From Thiotrichales bacterium (lineage in GTDB: Bacteria; Pseudomonadota; Gammaproteobacteria; Francisellales; CACEW01): 60,713 bases of DNA. The translations under genes were made by a program, and so were the position numbers. The stretch is taken from the NCBI GenBank assembly GCA_947476405.1, contig CANJQG010000008.1, positions 1-60,713 of the forward strand, in the 5' to 3' direction. The number at the start of each line of letters is the position of its first letter. The first letter of the stretch is position 1. Of this stretch, positions 51,354 through 60,585 are shown in pieces. The notes below the pieces were generated by a model, which ran no database searches, had not been told where the DNA came from, and was given only the letters and a program-made list of their open reading frames with translations.

Positions 51354-52342
51354 TGAAAACCAATAGATTAAAACTCGTGGCCTTAAGCACCTGCACCGCA
51401 GGAATCATGCTGAGTTTAATGGGGTGTTCAAGCACCCCTGCAAGGCAAACTTTTGCACCTGCAACGGAAGTCGTCACCAAAACAGTGACTGTACCGATGC
51501 AGACAACGCCGAATATCGAAGCCAGTTTTGGCTATGGCTCAAACCCTGCCCTCATCATGGCTTACCAAAGCTATCAGAAGACAGGTAAAGCGCCACATGT
51601 CACAACAGACGGTTTTGAAGGCTTCCCCTATGATCCGACTCAACAGATCTATATTGCCTGTGAGCCCATGCATATCTGCACCATCCTGTTTCAACAAGGT
51701 GAGCTGATTAAAGATATCTCACTGGGTGATACGGCGAATTGGGATGTGAAGCCTATGTTCGTAGGTGGCACGTGGCCTAATGGCGCGGAATTGCTTGTGG
51801 TCAAACCTAAAGCACCTAATCTTGCCACTAATCTGGTTCTAACAACAGACAAGCGAATTTATAACATCGCTTTGCTGACTTCAAACACAGACTACGTGCG
51901 CCAGGCTGTCTTCTACTATCCAGATGACACCAATCAGGAGATTCAAAACGCCATGAATAGCGCTTTGAGTCAACAAACAGAGAAAAGTCAAAATGTGATT
52001 GCATCTGCTAATGGAACCAATATTGACCTTAATAATGTCAATTTCAATTACAAGATCAGCGGCGCATCACCAACCTGGAAACCCTTGAGGGTCTTTGATG
52101 ACGGTGTACATACCATCATTCAATTTCCCAATGCAGTGAACAGCACACAATTACCCGTTCTATTTGTTTTAGACAATGGACAGGATCAGCTCGTCAACTT
52201 CCGCAAAAAGACGGAATCCGACGGCACTGTGGACTTTGTGATTGACCGTGTCTTTACTCAAGCGGTTTTAGTATCAGGCGTGGGCGGTGACCAAGTGAAG
52301 GTCGTCATCACAAACAAAAACCTCGATCACTCGTGGTTTTAA
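51353..52342 (+). CDS. trbG: TrbG, VirB9-type outer-membrane-complex lipoprotein
   Basis: A 329-residue VirB9/TrbG protein. The N-terminal signal ends in a lipobox, SLMGCSS, so it is probably lipidated at Cys25, taking over the anchoring usually given by VirB7. The N-terminal VirB9 domain includes FPYDPTQQIYIACEPMHICT, and the C-terminal one has SWKPLRVFDDG-like text (PTWKPLRVFDDGVHTIIQF) and LDHSWF at the end, close to the family pattern. It forms the outer-membrane core with TrbI. No separate VirB7 gene is visible. Confidence 0.9.
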   Translation: MKTNRLKLVALSTCTAGIMLSLMGCSSTPARQTFAPATEVVTKTVTVPMQTTPNIEASFGYGSNPALIMAYQSYQKTGKAPHVTTDGFEGFPYDPTQQIYIACEPMHICTILFQQGELIKDISLGDTANWDVKPMFVGGTWPNGAELLVVKPKAPNLATNLVLTTDKRIYNIALLTSNTDYVRQAVFYYPDDTNQEIQNAMNSALSQQTEKSQNVIASANGTNIDLNNVNFNYKISGASPTWKPLRVFDDGVHTIIQFPNAVNSTQLPVLFVLDNGQDQLVNFRKKTESDGTVDFVIDRVFTQAVLVSGVGGDQVKVVITNKNLDHSWF

Positions 52343-52353
52343 GGAGATTCATC

Positions 52354-53709
52354 ATGACTGATATTAAACAAACAGAAGCACCAGTAGAAGTGAAGGTAGA
52401 ACAAGAACAAAAAGCAGTTCCAGCCCCCCAAAAGGCTGAGAGCGCTGTTCCCAAAGCACCTACGGGTACAAAAATGAGTACCAAGGGCAAATATCTGATT
52501 GGCGGCGTCTTTGCAGTGTTAGGGGTTTATCTTCTCTGGGCAGTCTTTGGATTATCACCAAAGACTGCCACTACAGATACCCCGCAAGAATCAACCAGCA
52601 TCAACAGCAATGAGTTGAACAATCAGAATCAACAAGGTCAAGACCTTTTGACTCAACTTCATAATCAAGCCTATGGAAATGCTGGAGCGACAAGTTCTAG
52701 TACTGTATCACCAAATGGAGCGACTTCGACAACGGGGGGCAATCTGCCCTCCAATATGTCTGGGCTCGCGACTACTTCCCCTAATAATGGCACTTCTAGC
52801 CCAGCTGGAAACAATCCATTTCAGGGGTATGGCGCAAGCAGCCAAGCAAATGGCGCTACACAAGATCCAGCGCAACAAGCAGCTCAAAATGGTATGCAGA
52901 GCAGTTTGACGCCTAATGGATTCGATGCTGGCAGTAATATGGGTGGCAATAGCAGCAATAATGCTGCGCCTACCACTCCCGCTGTTACACCGATGCCTGT
53001 CAATCAAGCCGCGACTCCAAGCCAAGATGATCAAAACATGCAAGGCGAAAAGAACAGCTTTTTGCAAAACCAAACGGGTGGCAATGACCAACTCAAAATA
53101 GGTGTGCAAAATACTGTATCGCCCTATATGGTCATGGCTGGCGCAATCATTCCTGCGACTTTAATCACAGGGATTGATTCTGATCTACCAGGTCAAATCC
53201 AGGCACTGGTCTCACAAAACGTCTATGACTCTAAAACGGGCAACAATGTTTTGATCCCACAAGGTTCAAAATTATTGGGAACTTATGACTCCCAAGTGGC
53301 CTATGGTCAAAGCCGTGTTTTGATTGTCTGGACTCGGGTCATTTTCCCCAATGATCAATATATCGATCTCGAGGGAATGCCCGGCGCTGATTTAAGCGGT
53401 TTCGCAGGTCTGCACGACCAAGTCGACAATCACTATATCCGCATCTACGGCTCAGCTTTATTGATGAGTTTATTTAGCGCGGGAATGCAATTGTCGCAAC
53501 CCAACAATAATACCTCAAACGGAACGCCCACCAATCAGCAAATTATTGCAAGTGCGATGGGTCAACAATTGGGGCAAACCTCAACGGAGCTGATCCAGAA
53601 AAACATCAATGTTCAGCCCACAATTAACATTCGGCCAGGGGACAATTTTAATGTGCTGGTTACGCGCGATATCCCTTTCACTGGCCCTTACAACGAAGGA
53701 AACAACTAA
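52354..53709 (+). CDS. trbI: TrbI, VirB10-type core protein
   Basis: A protein of about 451 residues. A cytosolic start of about 45 residues, one membrane helix (YLIGGVFAVLGVYLLWAVFG), then a long Ser/Asn/Gln-rich linker of about 170 residues, then the VirB10/TrbI beta-barrel domain (VMAGAIIPATLITGIDSDLPG, PQGSKLLGTYDS, and the C-terminal FNVLVTRDIPF). It spans the envelope and senses ATPase energy. AAGGAG lies before the ATG at 52354; the upstream GTG at 52333 is inside trbG and is not used. The linker is unusually long and low in complexity. Confidence 0.9.
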   Translation: MTDIKQTEAPVEVKVEQEQKAVPAPQKAESAVPKAPTGTKMSTKGKYLIGGVFAVLGVYLLWAVFGLSPKTATTDTPQESTSINSNELNNQNQQGQDLLTQLHNQAYGNAGATSSSTVSPNGATSTTGGNLPSNMSGLATTSPNNGTSSPAGNNPFQGYGASSQANGATQDPAQQAAQNGMQSSLTPNGFDAGSNMGGNSSNNAAPTTPAVTPMPVNQAATPSQDDQNMQGEKNSFLQNQTGGNDQLKIGVQNTVSPYMVMAGAIIPATLITGIDSDLPGQIQALVSQNVYDSKTGNNVLIPQGSKLLGTYDSQVAYGQSRVLIVWTRVIFPNDQYIDLEGMPGADLSGFAGLHDQVDNHYIRIYGSALLMSLFSAGMQLSQPNNNTSNGTPTNQQIIASAMGQQLGQTSTELIQKNINVQPTINIRPGDNFNVLVTRDIPFTGPYNEGNN

Positions 53710-53710
53710 A

Positions 53711-54118
53711 ATGAAAAACCTAACAATAATAGCAATCAGCACTGTAACGGGTGGCCTTTTGGCCACCGCAAGTGCGGGAATTGCCAAACCTTATACCGAT
53801 GAGTCCAATACAGAGCTGCTTTACGCAGGTCTATTGGGTGCGGGTGCAGGGCTGATTTTATCAGCAACTGGCCTCCTCGTCAGAAAAATTTACCAAGCCT
53901 GTGCAAGAGAAGAAATTTCTCTTGCTGCATCCAGTTCTGACGCTGAGTCGAGTGACGGGGATGAGCACGCGCGGTATTACCTCAAAAATCTGTTGAACTC
54001 TTGGAGAGATCAAGATGAAGAATCACTTTTGGGCGCTGAATATACTTCAACGCCCTTCTATGGCTCGACTCTAACGACTTATCCTCAGTTCAATCAACCT
54101 ACTTTAACCAAGGAATAA
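53711..54118 (+). CDS. Small membrane protein between trbI and traG
   Basis: A 135-residue protein with a hydrophobic N-terminus that may be a signal or first membrane helix (NLTIIAISTVTGGLLATASA), a second helix (LLYAGLLGAGAGLILSATGL, about 38-58), then a polar acidic cytosolic or periplasmic tail. I do not recognise the family. It starts 1 bp after the trbI stop and ends 2 bp before traG, so it is surely part of the transfer operon. An entry-exclusion or channel accessory role is possible by position only. Confidence 0.65.
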   Translation: MKNLTIIAISTVTGGLLATASAGIAKPYTDESNTELLYAGLLGAGAGLILSATGLLVRKIYQACAREEISLAASSSDAESSDGDEHARYYLKNLLNSWRDQDEESLLGAEYTSTPFYGSTLTTYPQFNQPTLTKE

Positions 54119-54120
54119 TC

Positions 54121-56082
54121 ATGTCTAACAATAATAAAAAAGGAAATCTGTTCCAAAACTGGATCGGTGCCGCAAGACAAGCGCCTTCGAGCCAGTCAAA
54201 ACTCGAGTCAATTGCATTGTTTGCAGGGATGGTGCTTTTGTCCATCCTCCTGACCTGTGGGGCTCGAATTCACAACTACAACCAATTTGCCGTAGGTGAA
54301 ACCAGCTTTATGCCCAACTCCTACGGCGATCAATGCATCATGTTTATTCTTTATGCCTTGATTAATGTAGCCGCAATGGGCTATGCTTGGTTTAATGCCA
54401 CCAAAAACAAGAACAACAAAGAAAGCTCCATGCTGCTGGGCGCAAGCGTAGCAGCCGTGGGTGTGGCAGGCCTTGCCGTTTTAGTTCTGTTTTTTGCCTT
54501 TGATCTGATGACGATTAATGTAGCTGCCCAAGAATATCATATGGGCGCTATGGCACACTTTGCGCTTCTGAAAAACTACTTTAGCCAATATGGCTGGTTA
54601 TATCTGGTTCCCGCTGCCTTTGCTGCTTTTAGCTTCGGTCTTTTTGGAATCAATCGCAATCGTCTACCCAAAACCTCTGGAGTATATGGCCAGGCGAAGT
54701 TTTCAGATAAACGCGACCTCAAAACTATGGGTGCCTATAACGAAACAGGCACGATTTTTGGCAAAGATAAAGACGGCAAATATCTGCGCTATCCATTGGG
54801 TAACCGCACGATTATTTCGCAACCGAAAGGCGGCAAAACCGCAGGGGCAATTATCCCCGCATTACTCACCGAAAACCGTCAGTGCTTCGTGCATGACGTA
54901 AAGGGTGAGTTGTGGGCGGTGACTGCACGCCAACGTCATGAACAATTCGGCCATGAAATCGTCACACTTGACCCATTCAGAGTCACCAAAAAGTCAGAGT
55001 TTACCAAAGATAAATCCCATGAATTGACCAATAAATTCTATTGCTTCAATCCCTTTGATTTTATCCCTGAAGATCAATCAGGGCGCGACCGCGCTATTAC
55101 CTCCATTGCACACAGCATTGTCGTGCAGGGTGATTATCTCAATACGGACAGTGTCCACTTTAGAGAATGTGCAGTCATGCTGATTGAGGCTTTGATTGAA
55201 TGGGTTGTTGTGAAAAAACCAGTCAAAAATCTTGTCGAAGTAAGAGCATTACTATTGCAATACAAAGATGACTTTAAAACACTCTTACAAGACCTGTTGG
55301 ATTCAGGCCTTGAAAAATGTCGCGATGCAGCATCCGTCATTTTAAATGTTGGATCTGATGAATATGGCAGCGTGTTTTCAACCACGATTCGGCAGCTGAG
55401 CTGGCTTGGAAATAGTGATTTGAAAGAATTGGTGAGCACGACCAACTTTGATTTCAACGATTTCTTGCAAAACAAAATGGATATCTATGTGATTATGCCT
55501 GAGGATCAAGTCAAGCCTCAAAGTCGCGTAGTCCGTATGATTTTATCTTGCATTAGAAACAGGCTAGTCCAACTGACCCCCAGCCAAATGCCAGATACCT
55601 ATTCACTCTTCATTTTTGATGAACAGGGCCAGCTTGGCTACTGCTCGATTATCGAAGAGATGATTGAAGTATTACGCGCAAAAGGCGTCGTTGTTTGGTC
55701 GGTTTTCCAAACCTTCAGCCAAATCATGGAATACAAGAAGGCCGACCTCTTTATCGGCTCTGAAATGGTGCAAACCTTTAGGGTCGCGGACGATGAGGGG
55801 ATGAAGAAAATCACTTATCTGGGCGGAACAAGGACAGTCAGCACCACCAGCACCAGTAAAAACAAGAACGGCGGAAAAAATGGCAATAGCTCTTCGATCA
55901 GCGAACAGGAACACTCTGCAAATCTAATCAATACCGATATGATCAGCACGCTTCCGTTTGATGAACAGCTTGTCTTTATCCACGGCCAAAGCCCCATCCA
56001 TTGCGAAAAGCTCTACTACATCAACGAGCCCTTTCTGCAAGGAACTTTCGACAGAAACCCTGTTGAAAACCTTTACAAATAA
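54121..56082 (+). CDS. traG: TraG, VirD4-type coupling protein
   Basis: A 653-residue TraG/VirD4 ATPase. Three to four N-terminal membrane segments (about 35-55, 75-95, 108-130, 150-175) are followed by FSDKRDLKTMGAYNETG, Walker A-like ISQPKGGKTAGA near 240, FVHDVKGELWAVTA, LDPF, and Walker B LFIFDEQGQLG near 500. It links the relaxosome (TraA) to the Trb channel. In Tn4371-type elements traG lies before trbB; here it follows trbI, a rearranged order. A Gly/Asn/Ser-rich insertion (NKNGGKNGNSSS) lies near 583. Confidence 0.93.
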   Translation: MSNNNKKGNLFQNWIGAARQAPSSQSKLESIALFAGMVLLSILLTCGARIHNYNQFAVGETSFMPNSYGDQCIMFILYALINVAAMGYAWFNATKNKNNKESSMLLGASVAAVGVAGLAVLVLFFAFDLMTINVAAQEYHMGAMAHFALLKNYFSQYGWLYLVPAAFAAFSFGLFGINRNRLPKTSGVYGQAKFSDKRDLKTMGAYNETGTIFGKDKDGKYLRYPLGNRTIISQPKGGKTAGAIIPALLTENRQCFVHDVKGELWAVTARQRHEQFGHEIVTLDPFRVTKKSEFTKDKSHELTNKFYCFNPFDFIPEDQSGRDRAITSIAHSIVVQGDYLNTDSVHFRECAVMLIEALIEWVVVKKPVKNLVEVRALLLQYKDDFKTLLQDLLDSGLEKCRDAASVILNVGSDEYGSVFSTTIRQLSWLGNSDLKELVSTTNFDFNDFLQNKMDIYVIMPEDQVKPQSRVVRMILSCIRNRLVQLTPSQMPDTYSLFIFDEQGQLGYCSIIEEMIEVLRAKGVVVWSVFQTFSQIMEYKKADLFIGSEMVQTFRVADDEGMKKITYLGGTRTVSTTSTSKNKNGGKNGNSSSISEQEHSANLINTDMISTLPFDEQLVFIHGQSPIHCEKLYYINEPFLQGTFDRNPVENLYK

Positions 56083-56101
56083 TAACAATAAGGAAAATAA
56101 A

Positions 56102-56752
56102 ATGAAAAACATTAGCTTAAAACAACAAAAACACAAGCAAATGGAGCGCTACTATCAAGGCTGGATCAAAGCCACCACGACAGTCAGCGCCAAACATTTG
56201 AATATAGGCTTTGCCAAACTGCCCTACAGAAAGCTCACGGGGATTGAAAAAATCGCCGTCCAGGAACATCTCAAAAATCAGCGCAATGGCAAATACTACA
56301 AATGGCTCAAACAAGCCGCACGTTTATCGACTTTGGAAGCAGAGCTTAACCCTCTGAACCACCCCTTCATGCGTCTCATGATGGCGATGGATTATAACAA
56401 ACTCTATGAACTCGTATTCTTTGAGCTGCACCATTATCTCAGCCGAGCCTGTTTCCTAAAACTGGCCCTGCGATTTAATACTCATCCAAACCCAGACTTT
56501 ATTCAACAGGAACTCAAAAGCGTCAGCCACAAACTGGCCGAGATCTTCGCCGACAATCAAGGCTTGGAAAACGAGGCAGAATTTTACGACATATTCGGCT
56601 ACGCCTATCGCGCAGCCATGTTAGATCTTCACCTCTATTGCAACACTGATTTAAATCTCGTAGATGAGCCGATATTTGGCCTCAAGGAGCTATTAAGGCA
56701 CCGATTTAATCAATCAAAACTTTTAACCAAACAGGAGACTAAAAATGTCTAA
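56102..56752 (+). CDS. Hypothetical protein of the transfer operon
   Basis: A 216-residue, basic, largely helical soluble protein with no recognised family. I chose the ATG at 56102, preceded by AAGGAAAATAA, over the long frame from 55958, which lies inside traG. Its stop overlaps the RRM gene start by 8 bp. Position after the coupling protein and before an RNA-binding protein suggests a transfer or post-transcriptional role, but no motif supports this. Confidence 0.6.
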   Translation: MKNISLKQQKHKQMERYYQGWIKATTTVSAKHLNIGFAKLPYRKLTGIEKIAVQEHLKNQRNGKYYKWLKQAARLSTLEAELNPLNHPFMRLMMAMDYNKLYELVFFELHHYLSRACFLKLALRFNTHPNPDFIQQELKSVSHKLAEIFADNQGLENEAEFYDIFGYAYRAAMLDLHLYCNTDLNLVDEPIFGLKELLRHRFNQSKLLTKQETKNV

Positions 56753-57014
56753 ACGCTTATTTGTGGGATCACTCCCTTACTCAATCGATGATACAGGCCT
56801 CAAGGGATTATTTGAGGCCATCGGCAAAGTGGTTTATGCCCGCGTCATTCGTCATAAAGATACTAAACTCAGCCGCGGTTTTGGCTTCGTCGAAATGTCG
56901 ACTGAAGCCGAGGCCGAAGCGGCTCTTCAAGGCATGCTCGATAAAACCTACGATGGCCGTAAAATTATTGTCACCGAGGCATGGGATGGGCAGAATCCAG
57001 GGGGTGAATTATGA
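56745..57014 (+). CDS. RRM-type RNA-binding protein
   Basis: An 89-residue protein consisting of a single RNA recognition motif. RNP2 is LFVGSL (5-10) and RNP1 is RGFGFVEM (about 44-51), with the aromatic residues that stack on RNA. It resembles the small glycine-poor RRM proteins found in cyanobacteria and some proteobacteria. It binds single-stranded RNA or DNA. It overlaps its neighbours on both sides (8 bp and 4 bp), so it is locked into the transfer operon, an unusual place for such a protein. It may regulate trb mRNA or coat transferred strands. Confidence 0.88.
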   Translation: MSKRLFVGSLPYSIDDTGLKGLFEAIGKVVYARVIRHKDTKLSRGFGFVEMSTEAEAEAALQGMLDKTYDGRKIIVTEAWDGQNPGGEL

Positions 57015-57208
57015 TGAAAATAATGCGTCTTCCTGAAGTGCAGGAATTAACTGGGCTCAAACGCACCACCATTTATGAAAAAATGAAGACTGGTGAATTT
57101 CCTGTGAAAATTGCCCTCACGACTAGAACAGTCGGCTGGCTTCAAAATGAAATTGAAGCTTGGATTGAAAGCAAAATCAACCAAGCTAGAATACAACCTT
57201 CACGATAA
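57011..57208 (+). CDS. AlpA-like transcriptional regulator
   Basis: A 65-residue protein with a MerR-like winged helix: RLPEVQELTGLKRTTIYEKM then GEFPVKIALTTRTVGWLQNEIEAWI, the standard AlpA/excisionase pattern. Such proteins activate integrase expression or act as recombination directionality factors. It is the last gene of the transfer operon (ATGA overlap with the RRM gene), so its synthesis would be tied to transfer gene expression, a sensible way to couple excision with conjugation. A terminator follows at 57230. Confidence 0.85.
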   Translation: MMKIMRLPEVQELTGLKRTTIYEKMKTGEFPVKIALTTRTVGWLQNEIEAWIESKINQARIQPSR

Positions 57209-57229
57209 AAGTAGTTTTTTCTTAATTTC

Positions 57230-57266
57230 ATGCCGCCTTCATCAACTTTGATCTTGGCGGCATTTT
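57230..57266 (+). terminator. Rho-independent terminator of the transfer operon
   Basis: ATGCCGCC (57230-57237) pairs with GGCGGCAT (57256-57263), followed by TTT. It lies 22 bp after the AlpA-like gene and would end the operon begun at trbB. The remaining 57267-57449 is AT-rich and presumably carries the promoter of the OLD-like gene. Confidence 0.65.
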
Positions 57267-57449
57267 ACTTCCTCAATCAGACCACATAAAGATCCGAATT
57301 ACTTTTTAATAATTTAATTCAACTTATTGATTTTTTTAAATTTGCCCCCATGTATTTCAGATATGGATTTAGTGATTCCAATGTTAGCGTGAGCATACAT
57401 GTTACGCACTCGCAACCAAAAAAATTTAGCAGCCAAATGAGGTTAGAAA

Positions 57450-59234
57450 GTGATTAATAAAATTGAATTTTTAGAAAAAAACGCCTGTTTAATCAATGGC
57501 TTTATATGGGACAATATTCCAAAATTTGCTGTGATCGCTGGAACTAATGGCTCAGGAAAAACACAGCTTTTCAACGCGTTATTTCAGGCATCTCAAGAAG
57601 ATTCCACTTCAACATTTAGAACTAAAAGTGTAACGATCATGCCAAATAGCACACTGAAAAATCAAGTACAATACATTAGATACAATCATAACATTGATAT
57701 AATAGGCAGAAATCCAACAGGTACAATTGCACATCTTGAAAATCAAAATACAGTGATTCTAGATTATGCAAGAAAAGCAAAAAGCCAGCAAACTGACGCA
57801 ACCTACAATAGCGTTCTTGAAAGAATTCAACTACAACACAATAAATTGATTAGTGAATTAACCGATGAACAGATAATAGATGGAATCCCTCCAGAAATTG
57901 GACAATATCTCGACAACAGCTTTAATAATATTTTTATTGCACAGGTTTTCAAGGCATATCAATCAAAAGTTGAAAAAATTAAGCTCAAAAACTATAGAAA
58001 AGAAGATGCTCCAACAGATGAAGAAATATACGGAAAATTGGGATCACCCCCACCATGGCTAGTAATTAATACACTTTTTGATAAATATGACTTTCACTAT
58101 CACATTACGCCCCCAATTGAGCATACCACCTATGTACCTTGCTTCATCGACAAAAGCAACCCCGCTGACAACTCAATAAAATTTTCGGATCTGTCTAGTG
58201 GAGAAAAAATAATCGTATCTTTAATTCTATGGGCTTACAACAAAAATCTAGGCGACAAAAATAGAGTGTTTCTGCTAGATGAGTTTGATGCTCACTTAAA
58301 CCCCTCTATGAGTAAGATATTCACGGAAGTTGTTAAGGAAAAGCTCGTCAATGAATTCAACATTCAAGTGATAATGACTACTCATAGCGCCTCTACTGTG
58401 GCACATGTAGATGACGAAGATCTTTTTTGGATGGAGCGTGGACAAAGCATTAGGCAGCGCCCTAAAAGAGAAATTATTCGTATACTTTCTGATGGCATAA
58501 TGACCTACCAAGAAGCAAGCAGCCTTCTAGTCAAAATGCTTGGAAGCAAAAAAAACATCTTTATTTTTACTGAAGGCAAAACCGATGCAGCTCATATCAA
58601 AATAGCTCGAGAAAAATTAGGAATAGATGATTGTGGAGAGATTATTCCAGTTGGTGACGATATAAGCGGCGGGGCAGATAAGCTGGCTCAATTTTTAATA
58701 AGTTGTCCGGCAGAATTATTTAAAGAACATAAAGTTATAGGCATTTTTGATTATGATACACAAGGCTTAAAACAACAGTCATATTTCAATAAACAAACAG
58801 ACAATCTTTATTGCTCTAAAACCAACAATGAAGTTTATGCAGTATTTTTACCTACTCCACAAGCAGAATTTACTAAATACAAAAACTGTCCAATAGAGTT
58901 TCTTTACTCAAAGGAAATTTTAGAAACCCACCAAGTAATTACCTCTCTAACCAAAAGAAATATTTCGGAAATTAATAACATTAGGGCAAAAATTTCTGAG
59001 AGCCAGCTAAATGACACTGATTACAGTCAAGAAGAAGGTTTATGGTTTTATGGCCCTTGTAATCAAAGAAAAGCCGCTTTTGCAGAAACTATAAAAAGCC
59101 TTAGCCCAAGTCACTTCGAAAACTTTAAACCGTTATTTGACCTGCTTAAATCAATTTACAAGCCATTACCAAGCGAGAGCACCATAGAACTCTGCCAGGA
59201 AGATCATCTTGGACAAAGCAGCCCATCCAAATGA
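57450..59234 (+). CDS. OLD-like AAA ATPase-TOPRIM nuclease
   Basis: A 594-residue protein. The N-terminal ABC/SMC-type ATPase has Walker A IAGTNGSGKT near 30, the signature-like SDLSSGEKIIVSL near 250, Walker B VFLLDEFDAHL near 275 and MTTHSAS. A C-terminal TOPRIM domain has FTEGKTD near 375 and FDYDTQG near 432. This is the architecture of OLD-family nucleases, many of which defend against phage. No partner helicase (as in Gabija) or other partner gene follows. The start is GTG 57450 with GAGG upstream. It ends inside the end of the convergent integrase gene (31-bp overlap). Confidence 0.8.
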   Translation: MINKIEFLEKNACLINGFIWDNIPKFAVIAGTNGSGKTQLFNALFQASQEDSTSTFRTKSVTIMPNSTLKNQVQYIRYNHNIDIIGRNPTGTIAHLENQNTVILDYARKAKSQQTDATYNSVLERIQLQHNKLISELTDEQIIDGIPPEIGQYLDNSFNNIFIAQVFKAYQSKVEKIKLKNYRKEDAPTDEEIYGKLGSPPPWLVINTLFDKYDFHYHITPPIEHTTYVPCFIDKSNPADNSIKFSDLSSGEKIIVSLILWAYNKNLGDKNRVFLLDEFDAHLNPSMSKIFTEVVKEKLVNEFNIQVIMTTHSASTVAHVDDEDLFWMERGQSIRQRPKREIIRILSDGIMTYQEASSLLVKMLGSKKNIFIFTEGKTDAAHIKIAREKLGIDDCGEIIPVGDDISGGADKLAQFLISCPAELFKEHKVIGIFDYDTQGLKQQSYFNKQTDNLYCSKTNNEVYAVFLPTPQAEFTKYKNCPIEFLYSKEILETHQVITSLTKRNISEINNIRAKISESQLNDTDYSQEEGLWFYGPCNQRKAAFAETIKSLSPSHFENFKPLFDLLKSIYKPLPSESTIELCQEDHLGQSSPSK

Positions 59235-60418
59235 TCAGCCCAAGCTTGCATCATCTTACATCTTTCTTCAAAGTGTTTCGCGTCATTATACGCGGCTTCG
59301 ACTTTACTTTCCTTCTTATGGCCAAGTTGAACCTCAACCACATGAGGAGGGAACCCTAACTCATTCAGTGCGGTACTCACCACCCCACGCAGTCCATGGC
59401 CCACCATGCGATAACCCATCCTGCTCAATGCCTGGGTCACGGCGGCTTCACTCATTGGATGATGCACATTGCGCACGCTTGGGAAGACGTAATCGTCAGG
59501 GCCTCCGCCAGTTAATGGTTTGATCTCATTCAGAAGGGTGATTGCCTGTTTAGACAACGGGATAGTATGAACGTTTTTATCTGATTTTTCGGGTTGTCGA
59601 TGCCAGATCGCATTTTTAAAATCAAAATCTTTCCAGACTGCACGCCGCATGCTTGCTTGACGCATCCCCGTATAAAGCATCATCCACATTGCGGCCCGTG
59701 TGAGCAAGTAGCCGTTGTATGCTTCCAAACTTTTCAAAAATCCCGAAAGCTCCTCAAAACAAATGCGCGCCATGTGTTTTGTCTTATGGTTGGGCAAGTG
59801 TTTAACAATGGCTCGACACGGATTATTTCCAAAATCGTTATTTTCGATATTGGCTAGATCATAGACTTCACCTGTCCATTGGCATAATTTTATAGCCATA
59901 TAGGTCATTGGACGGCCATGATTTGTTCTCTCTGCAATATTACGAAAGATCTCTAATAATTCAGATCCTTTAATTTGATCAATTGGTTTGTGGCCAATTA
60001 AGGGAAACAAATGAATTTCAAATTGTCTAAGCATCCTATTGCGATACTCATCGGTTGTTTTTGTGCCTTTATGCTGATGCAATCGTTTTGCAATTTGTTC
60101 GAATGTATTGCCCGCTTGTTGAGCTTCTTTTTGTCGCGCATCTAAATGTTTTTGCTTTTGCTCTTTAGAAAATTGCACAGGATCAATACCTTTATTCAAG
60201 AGATCTTGCGCCTGCACACGCTCCTCACGCGCTTTCGCCAGTGAAATTTTTGGATAACGACCAAATGCCAGCAGTTTTCTTTTGCCATTTAAGTAGCAAG
60301 CCATACGCCAGTATTTCTTCCCATCTTTCTCAACCAGGAGATAAAGACCATCGCCATCGAAGTGAGTCCCTGCCTCAGCAATATCACAGAATCTGCTGGT
60401 TAATTTGTTTGTTGCCAT
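59204..60418 (-). CDS. int: Tyrosine recombinase integrase
   Basis: A 404-residue P4-like integrase. The N-terminal DUF4102-type arm-binding domain (THFDGDGLYLLVEKDGKKYW, then LLAFGRYPKISLAKAREER) is followed by a core-binding helix bundle and the catalytic domain: TGMRQASMRRAVW (first Arg), GHGLRGVVSTALNE (His and second Arg), QLGHKKESKVEAAYND (His and nucleophile Tyr). It integrates the element at the tRNA 3' end about 170 bp away. I chose the ATG at 60418 with GGAGAGG upstream; the extension to 60481 runs through the arm repeats. The gene reads inward from attR. Confidence 0.93.
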   Translation of the reverse strand: MATNKLTSRFCDIAEAGTHFDGDGLYLLVEKDGKKYWRMACYLNGKRKLLAFGRYPKISLAKAREERVQAQDLLNKGIDPVQFSKEQKQKHLDARQKEAQQAGNTFEQIAKRLHQHKGTKTTDEYRNRMLRQFEIHLFPLIGHKPIDQIKGSELLEIFRNIAERTNHGRPMTYMAIKLCQWTGEVYDLANIENNDFGNNPCRAIVKHLPNHKTKHMARICFEELSGFLKSLEAYNGYLLTRAAMWMMLYTGMRQASMRRAVWKDFDFKNAIWHRQPEKSDKNVHTIPLSKQAITLLNEIKPLTGGGPDDYVFPSVRNVHHPMSEAAVTQALSRMGYRMVGHGLRGVVSTALNELGFPPHVVEVQLGHKKESKVEAAYNDAKHFEERCKMMQAWADHLDGLLCPR

Positions 60419-60441
60419 AGCCTCTCCGTTAAGTTTTGTTG

Positions 60442-60492
60442 CTATACACAAAACTATACATGATCCTATACATATTTGCAATGGCTATACAC
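60442..60492. repeat. Right integrase arm-type repeats
   Basis: CTATACA occurs at 60442, 60454, 60466 (12-bp period) and 60485, just upstream of int and 93-145 bp inside the tRNA end. The same word lies inside the left end (201). The repeats also overlap the region where the int promoter must be, so integrase could regulate its own gene. Confidence 0.6.
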
Positions 60493-60585
60493 GTATTTCC
60501 CCGGATCTCTCCGGACGTGAATTTGATTTTATAACTTGATTTTTCTACTGTTTTTGACATTATCGCATCTCTGCGAATCATTAAC

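Noticed and set aside
57450..59234. Gabija defence system
   Set aside because: The ATPase-TOPRIM protein resembles GajA in layout, but no GajB-type helicase gene is adjacent.
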